Shown here: positions 26,315 to 33,469 of the stretch, piece after piece
Layout of the letters: each line of letters starts with the position of its first letter
How positions within the stretch are numbered: the first letter of the stretch is position 1
Made by a program: the position numbers and the translations under genes
NCBI GenBank assembly: GCA_965200615.1
Contig: OZ241377.1
Span: forward strand, 4,092,001-4,156,000
Direction of reading: 5' to 3'
Length of the DNA: 64,000 bases
DNA from: Bin5 sp965200615
Lineage (GTDB): Bacteria > Chloroflexota > Anaerolineae > Caldilineales > Caldilineaceae
The notes under the pieces: model-generated
Seen by the model: the letters and a program-made list of their open reading frames with translations, nothing else
Told to the model about the DNA's origin: nothing
Databases searched by the model: none

Positions 26315-27283
26315 ATGAAACTGGGCAGCGGCCAGTTTGTCTATGAAGAGGTAGATGGTTGGGGTGAGGTTCCTGACGGTTGGAATATCGTAGAGGCGCC
26401 GGGCGTGGCAGTTGACTCCCAGGACAGGGTCTATGTCTTCTGTCGAAGTGAACACCCTATCATTGTATTTGACCGCGACGGGCGGTTCCTGCGCTCGTGG
26501 GGCGAAGGGTTGATCAAACGGGCGCACGACATTATTGTCGGCCCCGATGACTCGATCTATTGTGTGGACGATTGGGGTCACGCGGTACATAAGTTCACAC
26601 CTGAGGGCGAACTCCTCATGTCGATTGAGACGGCGGACAGTCCAGCGAATACCGGTTACATTTGGGATGTCCAAAAGGAGGTACTGCGCGCAGGCCCGCC
26701 CTTCAACTATCCCACTGGAATCGCTCTGTCTCCGGAGGGCGAACTGTACGTTTCGGACGGTTACGGCAATGCCCGCGTACACAAGTTCACGGCGGAAGGT
26801 GAATTGCTGTTTTCCTGGGGTGAACCGGGAACCGGGGCCGGCCAGTTCGTTACTCCGCACAACGTTTGCGTGGACCGCGACGGAACGGTCTACATAGCGG
26901 ACCGTCAGAACCGGCGGATGCAGCTCTTCAACTCGCAAGGCGATCACATCGGACAGTGGGAGGATATCTGGTGGCCCTGCGACATGTGCATTGACGCCGA
27001 CAATAACATGTATGTGGCCGAGGTGGGCGGCATTTTCATGGGCGAGACGAAGATACCGGTTTTCGACAACCCGCCAGCCCGTATCACGGTGCGGGATATG
27101 AGCGGCAGGATCCTGAGCGAGTGGGGGATGGAGGATCCCTACGGGTCCGATCGCTACTTCAGCCCCCACAATATCGCTTTTGATTCACGCGGTGATTTGT
27201 ACGTGGGAGAGGTGGCCCATTCTTACCCGGACGGGACAACGCCGAAGGACTGGCGCGTGTTGAGGAAGTACGCGCGGACCTGA
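26315..27283 (+). CDS. NHL-repeat six-bladed beta-propeller protein
   Basis: 322 residues without a signal peptide. Repeated NHL blades are visible, for example GVAVDSQDRVYVFCRSEHPIIVFD, DIIVGPDDSIYCVDDWGHAVHKF, GIALSPEGELYVSDGYGNARVHKF, NVCVDRDGTVYIADRQNRRMQLF and NIAFDSRGDLYVGEVAHSY. The layout resembles peptidyl-alpha-hydroxyglycine alpha-amidating-lyase-like and SMP-30-neighbour propellers, which act as lyases, lactonases or binding scaffolds. AAGGAAGGG lies upstream. It closes the central part of the catabolic run; a lactonase-like role in the same pathway is possible but unproven. Confidence 0.8.
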   Translation: MKLGSGQFVYEEVDGWGEVPDGWNIVEAPGVAVDSQDRVYVFCRSEHPIIVFDRDGRFLRSWGEGLIKRAHDIIVGPDDSIYCVDDWGHAVHKFTPEGELLMSIETADSPANTGYIWDVQKEVLRAGPPFNYPTGIALSPEGELYVSDGYGNARVHKFTAEGELLFSWGEPGTGAGQFVTPHNVCVDRDGTVYIADRQNRRMQLFNSQGDHIGQWEDIWWPCDMCIDADNNMYVAEVGGIFMGETKIPVFDNPPARITVRDMSGRILSEWGMEDPYGSDRYFSPHNIAFDSRGDLYVGEVAHSYPDGTTPKDWRVLRKYART

Positions 27284-27390
27284 GCGTTTTCTACCTGGCC
27301 AGGCTGGTTCTTACTCGGTTTGGTTCCTGAAAGGAATAACCGCCAAGCTTCTCGTAGGCCGGCCGCGTATTCCCTGATGACTTGAACCAC

Positions 27391-27409
27391 CTGCAAATGC
27401 ATTTTGCAG
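27391..27409. promoter_or_regulatory. 19-bp near-perfect palindrome upstream of a PhyH gene
   Basis: CTGCAAATGCATTTTGCAG: CTGCAA and TTGCAG arms around an ATGCAT centre, with a single asymmetry. It lies 20 bases before the ATG at 27429 and just before its ribosome site, a position typical for a repressor operator. No regulator gene is adjacent. Confidence 0.4.
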
Positions 27410-27428
27410 ATGAGCGGAGGGTGAAGTG

Positions 27429-28361
27429 ATGTCAGAAGACGGAGTGCTCACAGTCCACGGAAAGCAACTTGGAACGGGGTCCGATAGCTTAGGTGAATTA
27501 CGCTGTTCAGCGGACGCGCTGGAAGATATCGAAGAATTGAACTGTCGATTTGAGGAGGATGGCTACCTCTACCTGCCCGGGCTGCTTGATCGAGACACGT
27601 TGTCGGCAGCACGGCTGACAATGCTGGAGGCCTTGGCTGATCTGGACTTCGTCGACACGGACTACCCTCTGAGCGATGGCATCGCCAAGCGGGAAATCGC
27701 AGTCTCGGCGAGGGAGATGGTCGGGCTTTCCAAAAACAACAGACCGCTGCGTCAGGCGCTCTACGCCGGGCCAATGATTGCGTTCTATGAGCAGTTCCTG
27801 GGCGGGCCGATCCGTCCTCTCGACTTCACCTGGCACCGCGTCAAGTCGTCTGGCACGGAAACCGCCACCAACCCTCACTATGACATTGTTTTCATGGGTC
27901 GAGGAACGAAGAACCTTTACACTAGCTGGACTCCGCTCGGCGACATTCCCCGCCAGATGGGCGGCCTGATGGTTCTGGAAAACTCCCACCGCCTGGAGGA
28001 GATCAAAACCACCTACGGCCGGTCCGACGTCGATGAGTACTGCACAAATGAACCTACAGCACGAGAGACGGAGTCGGGACAAAAACGTTGGCAGGGATCG
28101 GGAACGGGCACTTATGCCTACGATGCCATTGCCCTAGGCGAGGAGTTGAAGAGTCGCTGGCTCACGACCGACTACGAGCTCGGCGATCTGCTGGTCTTCA
28201 GCATGTACACGATGCACGCCAGCATGGACAACCTTACCAACCGGCTGCGGCTCTCGACCGACACGCGCTATCAACTCGCCTCCGAACCGGTAGACGAACG
28301 CTGGATTGGCGAGAATCCGATTGCCCATGGCCCTGAGGCGAAAAAGGGGATAATCTGTTAA
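27429..28361 (+). CDS. Phytanoyl-CoA dioxygenase family protein (third copy)
   Basis: 310 residues from ATG 27429, with CGGAGGG 8 bases upstream; a GTG one codon earlier is also in frame. The N-terminal part (LNCRFEEDGYLYLPGLLDRDTL) is the usual PhyH lead-in. The iron motif is NPHYDIVFMGRG (His-x-Asp near 151), and the distal His/Arg region is FSMYTMHASMDNLTNRLRLSTDTRYQ (near 255-280). The WTPLGDIPRQMGGLMVLENSH strand is characteristic. It is separated from the NHL gene by 145 bases containing a palindrome, so it may be independently controlled, and it ends 24 bases from a convergent lipase-like gene. Confidence 0.85.
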   Translation: MSEDGVLTVHGKQLGTGSDSLGELRCSADALEDIEELNCRFEEDGYLYLPGLLDRDTLSAARLTMLEALADLDFVDTDYPLSDGIAKREIAVSAREMVGLSKNNRPLRQALYAGPMIAFYEQFLGGPIRPLDFTWHRVKSSGTETATNPHYDIVFMGRGTKNLYTSWTPLGDIPRQMGGLMVLENSHRLEEIKTTYGRSDVDEYCTNEPTARETESGQKRWQGSGTGTYAYDAIALGEELKSRWLTTDYELGDLLVFSMYTMHASMDNLTNRLRLSTDTRYQLASEPVDERWIGENPIAHGPEAKKGIIC

Positions 28362-28385
28362 GGACCGGCAATTGCTTTCCTGAGT

Positions 28386-29420
28386 TCAAGCGGTGGCAGG
28401 GCAGCGAGCATCGAGCCAGTCCAGGACGGCGCCAATGGGCTTCTCCCGTCCCAGATCGTTGTGCAGTTCGTGGTAATAGCCTTCAAAGAGGCGAAGGCTC
28501 TTGTCTTCAGAGCCGATCCGGGTGAAAAACTCCTGGGTGGCTGACGGGACGACCACGGCGTCGGCCAGTCCCTGCATCATCAGAATGGGAAGCCGAATCT
28601 CGTTTGCCCGGTCACTCACCTCCTGCATCGTCTCAAAGAATTCAACGACCCAGCGAGCGCTGCGCAGTGGCACTGCCAGCGAGTCCCTCATCGCCAGTTG
28701 CACCTCTTCCCAGTCGCGAGAAAGTGTGTCCAAGCTGCCGCGCTGGCGGAAAGTCATCTGAGGCTGGACGCGGTGGACCGTTTCCAGGATCCGTTTGAGA
28801 ATCCGGTTGAAAAGCGAAAGATCGTGCGATCGTAAAGAGGGCGAGGCAATGACGCCGAAATCGACCGCACCTGGAACGTCCATCAGATAGAGAAGTCCGA
28901 TCAGTCCGCCCATGGAGTGGCCGTAGAGGCAACATGGTAGACCCGGGCTGCGCCGCCGGGCCATAGACACGACCTGCGAGATGTCGCTCAGGTAGTCGTG
29001 GAAGCCCTGGACATAGCAGCGCGGTCCGCCGGACCGACCAAAGCCCTGATGATCGTGCGCGTAGACCGTGTAGCCGGCCTTAAGCAGCGCCCCAACCAAA
29101 TGGCGATATCGCCCACTGTGTTCGCCCAGCCCGTGGAGGATAAGAACGACGCCGCGCGTCGCCCGGCTGGGACGCCAGAGGCCATAGAATACAGGTAGGC
29201 CGCTCTCGCTGCGAAGGTAACCGGTCGAGTGCTCAAAACTGGCGTAAGAATTTCTCGCAAGTGCGAGTGAATCAGAAATGGTGTATTCCTCTTCCGACGG
29301 ACAGTATTTTACGTTGCCCCCTTGGGCAATATCAGGCATCTGAAGCCAATCTTGCCTTGAGTTGCCTGGGTTCTCTGAGTACTCGAATGTTTGATCGACG
29401 TAGTCGATTTGTTTCTTCAT
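28386..29420 (-). CDS. Alpha/beta hydrolase, monoacylglycerol lipase type
   Basis: 344 residues from the ATG at 29420, chosen because it lies 4 bases after the stop of the upstream gene; the frame continues upstream to 29570 but that part overlaps the neighbour in another frame. The fold motifs are VVLILHGLGEHSGRY (oxyanion region), HDHQGFGRSGG, the nucleophile elbow GHSMGG (Ser near 169), MQGLADAVV with the catalytic Asp and GYYHELHND with the catalytic His. This matches serine hydrolases of the monoglyceride lipase/lysophospholipase family. The first 70 residues are poorly conserved and an even later start is possible. Confidence 0.85.
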   Translation of the reverse strand: MKKQIDYVDQTFEYSENPGNSRQDWLQMPDIAQGGNVKYCPSEEEYTISDSLALARNSYASFEHSTGYLRSESGLPVFYGLWRPSRATRGVVLILHGLGEHSGRYRHLVGALLKAGYTVYAHDHQGFGRSGGPRCYVQGFHDYLSDISQVVSMARRRSPGLPCCLYGHSMGGLIGLLYLMDVPGAVDFGVIASPSLRSHDLSLFNRILKRILETVHRVQPQMTFRQRGSLDTLSRDWEEVQLAMRDSLAVPLRSARWVVEFFETMQEVSDRANEIRLPILMMQGLADAVVVPSATQEFFTRIGSEDKSLRLFEGYYHELHNDLGREKPIGAVLDWLDARCPATA

Positions 29421-29424
29421 TGCG

Positions 29425-30492
29425 TCAGCCGGTCGCTTGTCCTTTGCTTTCAGCGGTTGGGCCATCGTCGTCGCCGTTTGGGTCAGGAGCTGAAGGGTGG
29501 CCCTCCGGCGGCCAGACCGTATCGTAACCGCGTCGTTGGCTTTCCGTCGGCTCGGCTGGCGTCTCTTCACTTTCCAAAGCTACGACCCAACGTTGCCAGG
29601 GAGCCTGCTGCCATCCAAGTCCCAGGCTTTCGAAGGACAGTCGCGACTTGCGCATGTGGCGCTCGCCGAAGGTGCGGAGCCGAAGGCGGCGCGTCTTTCC
29701 TTGCAGCGTCCCCGCCAGGTAAGCGACGAGTTGGCGTTCTTCTTCGGCGCCCCATAGACTGGGAGGTATGGCAAGAAGCAAGCGAAGTTCATCACGCCAG
29801 CGAAATTGCTGGACAAAACCGATCTCATTTTCCTCCTGAAGAATCAGGAATACTTTTGAAGAGCGCAGAGTGCTGGAGTGGATGGAAGAGATCATATCCG
29901 TCTCTTCCGGCGCTGTTTCGGGATAGACAGATGGCAGAAAGTCTGCCATTTTCGCTCCAAAACGGGCCGAAATTTGCGTTGTTATGCGAAACCCTTCCGG
30001 CAGAGAAGGCGTTTCTTTGAGAGGCAGGTCGCCCACCATCTGGAAGTTCTGGTAATCGGCCCAGCCGAGTCCGAGCTCGTCGAGAACTTGCGTGACTTCT
30101 GGCGGAGAGGCTGTCGCGAAGCCAAAGTAGAAGTAGGGATGGATTCCCTGGTCCTCAACGTGGTCCAGCGCAGTGTCGATGAGGTCGGCGAAGTCCTCGC
30201 GATTGCTGTCTTCATCCAGTGGTTCAAGGAAAGCCCAGTCAAATGTGCCTGCTGCATCGCCGTCGTATTGTACAATTACGAAGCCGATGATGCTGTCGCC
30301 CTCCGTTGCCACGAAAGTATCCATCTGCTTGCCCAAAAACCGAGGCCCGAACCACCGCAGAAACAGGAAACGCCGCCACCAGCTTCCGGCGATTTCCTCC
30401 ATACTACTGACATCGCTGGTTACGCCCGAAACCAGCAGTTTCAGAACCTCACGTATTTGTGCGGGTGTCGCTATCCCGATCTCAATAGCCAT
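29425..30492 (-). CDS. GNAT-like acetyltransferase domain protein
   Basis: 355 residues. The N-terminal half resembles a GNAT fold: IATPAQIREVLKLLVSG, then TFVATEGDSIIGFVIVQYDGDAAGTFDWAFL, then a long helix and YFYFGFATASPPEVTQVLDELGL. The C-terminal half (about 180-355) has a second alpha/beta unit with LLLAIPPSLWGAEEERQLVAYLAG and a hydrophilic tail. It could be a tandem GNAT, but the acetyl-CoA P-loop (Q/RxxGxG/A) is not evident, so the activity is uncertain. Its ATG lies 11 bases inside the end of the Nudix gene, which suggests translational coupling. Confidence 0.6.
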   Translation of the reverse strand: MAIEIGIATPAQIREVLKLLVSGVTSDVSSMEEIAGSWWRRFLFLRWFGPRFLGKQMDTFVATEGDSIIGFVIVQYDGDAAGTFDWAFLEPLDEDSNREDFADLIDTALDHVEDQGIHPYFYFGFATASPPEVTQVLDELGLGWADYQNFQMVGDLPLKETPSLPEGFRITTQISARFGAKMADFLPSVYPETAPEETDMISSIHSSTLRSSKVFLILQEENEIGFVQQFRWRDELRLLLAIPPSLWGAEEERQLVAYLAGTLQGKTRRLRLRTFGERHMRKSRLSFESLGLGWQQAPWQRWVVALESEETPAEPTESQRRGYDTVWPPEGHPSAPDPNGDDDGPTAESKGQATG

Positions 30493-31051
30493 TCAAGTAT
30501 TCCAAAGCAAGCTTGATGCAGTCCCGCTCTCCGTCGTAGGCCAATCGCACAAGAGCGTCATCCGGCGAGGCCCATTCGACTTTTCGGACTTCCACACTCG
30601 CGTCAGAGAGAATGCCTCCCACGACTCTCAGCAAATAGAAGTCCACCTTCTTGTAGACACGCTCAGGCACTGCGCGGGCGTAGGTATCGAGATAGTCGTA
30701 ACGTACTGTCTTCAGGAAGGACTCGAATTCGGTCTCCAGGCCCGTTTCTTCCTCTACCTCTCGAAGAGCTGCGGTCAGAGGTTCCTCTGAAGGGTAGAGT
30801 CGTCCTTTAGGCAGTTGCCAGCGCCGGCATTCCTTGTCAGTGGCGATCAGCGCTACTTGGGCCAATCTGCAGGCGCTGGTCTGATGCAGGCGATAGGCAA
30901 CACCGCCTGCCGAATGTATGTGCCGAACCGTATAGCCATTCGGTTGCTCCGGGCCGTTCCCGCGCTGACCGGCAGGCCGTTCATGATTGCCTTGATCATT
31001 GTGCCCCGAAAACCTCTTCTCTGCTTGCCCATCGTCACGTTGAGACTTCAT
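30482..31051 (-). CDS. Nudix hydrolase
   Basis: 189 residues from the ATG at 31051 (GGAAAAG 6 bases upstream; a GTG two codons earlier is also open). After a hydrophilic, probably disordered N-terminus of about 40 residues comes the Nudix fold: SAGGVAYRL, then WQLPKGRLYPSE and the full box G-x5-E-x7-REVEEETGL (near 88-110). It would cleave a nucleoside diphosphate linked to another moiety; the closest general types are diadenosine-polyphosphate or NTP hydrolases. It is first of a coupled trio with the GNAT-like and lipase-like genes. Confidence 0.88.
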   Translation of the reverse strand: MKSQRDDGQAEKRFSGHNDQGNHERPAGQRGNGPEQPNGYTVRHIHSAGGVAYRLHQTSACRLAQVALIATDKECRRWQLPKGRLYPSEEPLTAALREVEEETGLETEFESFLKTVRYDYLDTYARAVPERVYKKVDFYLLRVVGGILSDASVEVRKVEWASPDDALVRLAYDGERDCIKLALEYLNGY

Positions 31052-31155
31052 CAACACTTTTCCAATAGAAGGTGAACCAGACTCGTCAAGTAAGTGGACC
31101 GTCAGAGTAGCAGTCCATAGGACTGGCGCGGCATCGTCTCAGAGGACTCAAATTG

Positions 31156-31668
31156 TCAGCCCGGTCTACGCACTTTCAGAGGGCTTGCTGGCAGGCCGCC
31201 TTCGGCGATGCTTGCAGCCAGTCCGCGGGCTACCTGTTCCCAGTTGTCGGGCGGGAACTGTACAAGCTGACGCGGCAGGAGCGAAGGCGTTGTAAACGTC
31301 AGCGCGCCCACCAGCTCGGCCAGCGACCACACAGTGCGGGCGCGTGCCAGAACGACATGAATCTCCATCCATTTGGATATTAACACAAGCCATTGGGCCA
31401 GGGCTTCGCCTGCGCCAACAGGAGGCATCGCAACCGGGGCGTCAGCAACGAAACGAAATGCGATGCCTCCGTCCTGATCAATCCACAGGCGATGAGGGAT
31501 CACTGGCCCCGGTGACACATGAGCAGTGGTCCAACGCGCAAAATGGTTGTGCAGATTCGAGATCAGTGGTGGGTTCAGCCACGCCACCGCCGTAGCGATT
31601 GGTCGGCTATGTGGAGGATGGCTGGGAGATGTCTTCAGCGAACTATCGTCGTCGTACCAGTACCACAT
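31156..31668 (-). CDS. Protein of unknown function
   Basis: 170 residues with an open, protein-like composition. It contains segments GPVIPHRLWIDQDGGIAFRF, VGAGEALAQWLVLISKWMEIHVVL and ARTVWSLAELVGALTFTTPSLLP, and no recognised domain. The middle is helical and hydrophobic but not clearly transmembrane. No ribosome site precedes the ATG at 31668; the frame stays open further upstream without ATG/GTG/TTG near a stranded AGGAGG at about 31713-31718, so the true N-terminus may differ. A 61-codon frame on the same strand (31671-31856) ends 2 bases before it. It lies about 100 bases downstream of the Nudix gene start. Confidence 0.45.
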   Translation of the reverse strand: MWYWYDDDSSLKTSPSHPPHSRPIATAVAWLNPPLISNLHNHFARWTTAHVSPGPVIPHRLWIDQDGGIAFRFVADAPVAMPPVGAGEALAQWLVLISKWMEIHVVLARARTVWSLAELVGALTFTTPSLLPRQLVQFPPDNWEQVARGLAASIAEGGLPASPLKVRRPG

Positions 31669-32161
31669 GGCTATGGCATGCGCTCTGTTTCTCGAGTGGG
31701 ACGATACGTCCTCCTGATACGGAGTTTGGCTGCCTTGGCGGTCGCTAAGGGCCGCACTGGGTCGGACATCTCGGTTCGGGACTCGCCCGCGATGGCTGCC
31801 CTGTCAAATGCGTATCGTGCTCGAGAGTCGAGCGTTCCCTTGTCAATTGGAAACATGAATTGGCACGAATCATATCACAGTCGCAGGAATTTCGCAGACT
31901 GACTGGTCTGAGAAAAAGAGTCTCAGAATCCATCTGACGAATGCTGATTCTGAATACCTGGGCCGAAACAGAGACATCGCTTTCCTGTTCTGCGCCGAAG
32001 GCATTTGGGTCCGCTGGTTGACCGCGAAGCTACGAACGAGAAGAGGTTTCTGTCATGCATATGAAACTGTTAAGAGTTGGCGAGGTGTTTGTCTTAAGGT
32101 ATGATTCAGCCGCTGTGCAAGAGAAACGCAGGTCCGAACAGAAGAGGAAAGAAGCTCGGAA
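31669..32161. other. Divergent intergenic region with overlapping hairpins and promoters
   Basis: 493 bases between the unknown minus-strand gene and RNase D. It holds an extended -10 on the minus strand (TGATATGAT, 31869-31877), a set of mutually exclusive inverted repeats at 31907-31951 and a promoter for RNase D at 32077. A 61-codon minus-strand frame (31671-31856) starts a few bases after the minus-strand -10 and could be a small leaderless gene, but nothing in it is recognisable. Confidence 0.5.
32077..32105 (+). promoter_or_regulatory. Putative sigma70 promoter of the RNase D gene
   Basis: TTGGCG (32077-32082, 4/6), a 17-base spacer and TATGAT (32100-32105, 5/6). It would give a leader of about 50 bases before the GTG at 32162. 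Confidence 0.55.
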
Positions 32162-33379
32162 GTGACTCGTCCACGACGAAAGCAGAGGCGGCCGCAAGCA
32201 ATCGCTCCACCGCAGTTGGTGCAGTCCACTGCCGAGTTTGGGCAGTTTCTGCGGCATATTTCCGGCCACCCCTGGCTGGCGCTTGATACAGAGAGCGACA
32301 GCCTCTTCCGCTATGCGCCTCGAGTCTGTCTCATTCAGATTACTGCTCCCGCGGCAGCGGCAGGGACACAATCGTTGCCTGACCCGGCCAATGTTGTCGA
32401 CTTTCTGATCGATCCCTTGCGGTTGCCGAAACTTTCCGGTCTGGGAGAAGTCCTTGCAGACGGCGCCAGTGAGGTCATTCTCCATGCGGCCGAAAACGAC
32501 ATTCTGACGCTTCAGAGGGACTTTGACTTCCGGCTGCGGAAGATCTACGATACGCAACTGGCTGCCCGGATCCTGGGGAGACAGGGCATCGGACTGGCCA
32601 AAGTGCTGCACGAAGAGTTCGGGGTCGTCAGCGACAAGAAAATGCAGCGTACGAATTGGGGTCAGCGGCCATTGACCCAACAGCAGTTAACCTACGCGCA
32701 GATCGATACCCACTACTTGCCTGCCCTGCGCGCCCGCCAGATCAGGAGCCTGGAAGAGACTGGACGCCGGGAAGAAGCGCAGGCCGCGTTTCGGATGCTG
32801 GAAACGATCAGTTTCAGACCGCCGGAGCCGCGCACTCTCTGGCAGATGAAGCAGATCCGTTCAGTTGAAGAGAGGAACCTGGGTATCTTGCAGGCAGTAT
32901 GGGAATGGCGAGAGAGCTTTGCCCAGCAGGTTGACAGGCCGCCATTCAAGGTCTTGGGAGAGAATGCGTTGGTCTATCTTTCCCAGAAGCGGCCGCGTAC
33001 TCTGGCATCACTCCGGGCTGTCCCAGGGTTGAGTGAGCGGCAGGTCAGATGGTTTGGGAGGGAGCTGTTGGCGACTGTCCGTGAAGGTGAGCAACAGCCG
33101 GCGCCCCAGCGACCTGCTTCGGTTCGGAAGCCGGATCCTCCTCTCACCGCGGCAGCGAAGAAGCGCTATGAAGCCTTGCGCCAGTGGCGGACAAAAACTG
33201 CGGCAGCGCGCGGCGTCGATCCCGATATCGTCTTCAGCAATGAGACTTTGCAGCAGATTTCTGCCTGTCGGCCTGCAACACTGGCCGAGCTAGAGAAGAT
33301 TCCTGCGGTGGGAAGGTGGAAGGCGCAAACCTACGGGGCGACACTCTTCAGACTCCTCAGGAACGGCCAGAAGATCTGA
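32162..33379 (+). CDS. rnd: Ribonuclease D
   Basis: 405 residues from GTG. The DEDDy exonuclease domain has Exo I LALDTESDS (near 40-47), Exo II VILHAAENDILTLQRDF (near 104-119) and Exo III TYAQIDTHYLPALR with Asp-x3-Tyr. RILGRQGIGLAKVLHEEFGV lies between. The C-terminal half carries one HRDC domain (RPPFKVLGENALVYLSQKRPRTLASLRAVPG) and a second HRDC-like unit (ARGVDPDIVFSNETLQQIS), as in E. coli RNase D. It trims the 3' ends of tRNA and other stable RNAs. Transcribed on its own behind the predicted promoter and convergent with ftsH. Confidence 0.92.
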   Translation: MTRPRRKQRRPQAIAPPQLVQSTAEFGQFLRHISGHPWLALDTESDSLFRYAPRVCLIQITAPAAAAGTQSLPDPANVVDFLIDPLRLPKLSGLGEVLADGASEVILHAAENDILTLQRDFDFRLRKIYDTQLAARILGRQGIGLAKVLHEEFGVVSDKKMQRTNWGQRPLTQQQLTYAQIDTHYLPALRARQIRSLEETGRREEAQAAFRMLETISFRPPEPRTLWQMKQIRSVEERNLGILQAVWEWRESFAQQVDRPPFKVLGENALVYLSQKRPRTLASLRAVPGLSERQVRWFGRELLATVREGEQQPAPQRPASVRKPDPPLTAAAKKRYEALRQWRTKTAAARGVDPDIVFSNETLQQISACRPATLAELEKIPAVGRWKAQTYGATLFRLLRNGQKI

Positions 33380-33424
33380 ATTGGAATCAGTTTCAGTTTT
33401 GGACCCTTGCTCCTGTTCCGGGCC

Positions 33425-33450
33425 CAAGCTGTCGAGAAAGCCGCAGCTTG
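33425..33450. terminator. Hairpin between convergent rnd and ftsH genes
   Basis: CAAGCTG (33425-33431) and CAGCTTG (33444-33450) form a perfect 7-bp stem with a 12-base loop in the 90-base convergent gap. No T-run follows on either strand, so its terminator role is only likely from position. Confidence 0.35.
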
Positions 33451-33469
33451 TTGCCAAGAAAAGGTGAAG

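Noticed and set aside
31981..32100. Searches for tRNA-like or riboswitch-like folds in the larger gaps
   Set aside because: No T-loop (GGTTCRANTCC) with acceptor stem and no conserved riboswitch core were seen in this or the other gaps.
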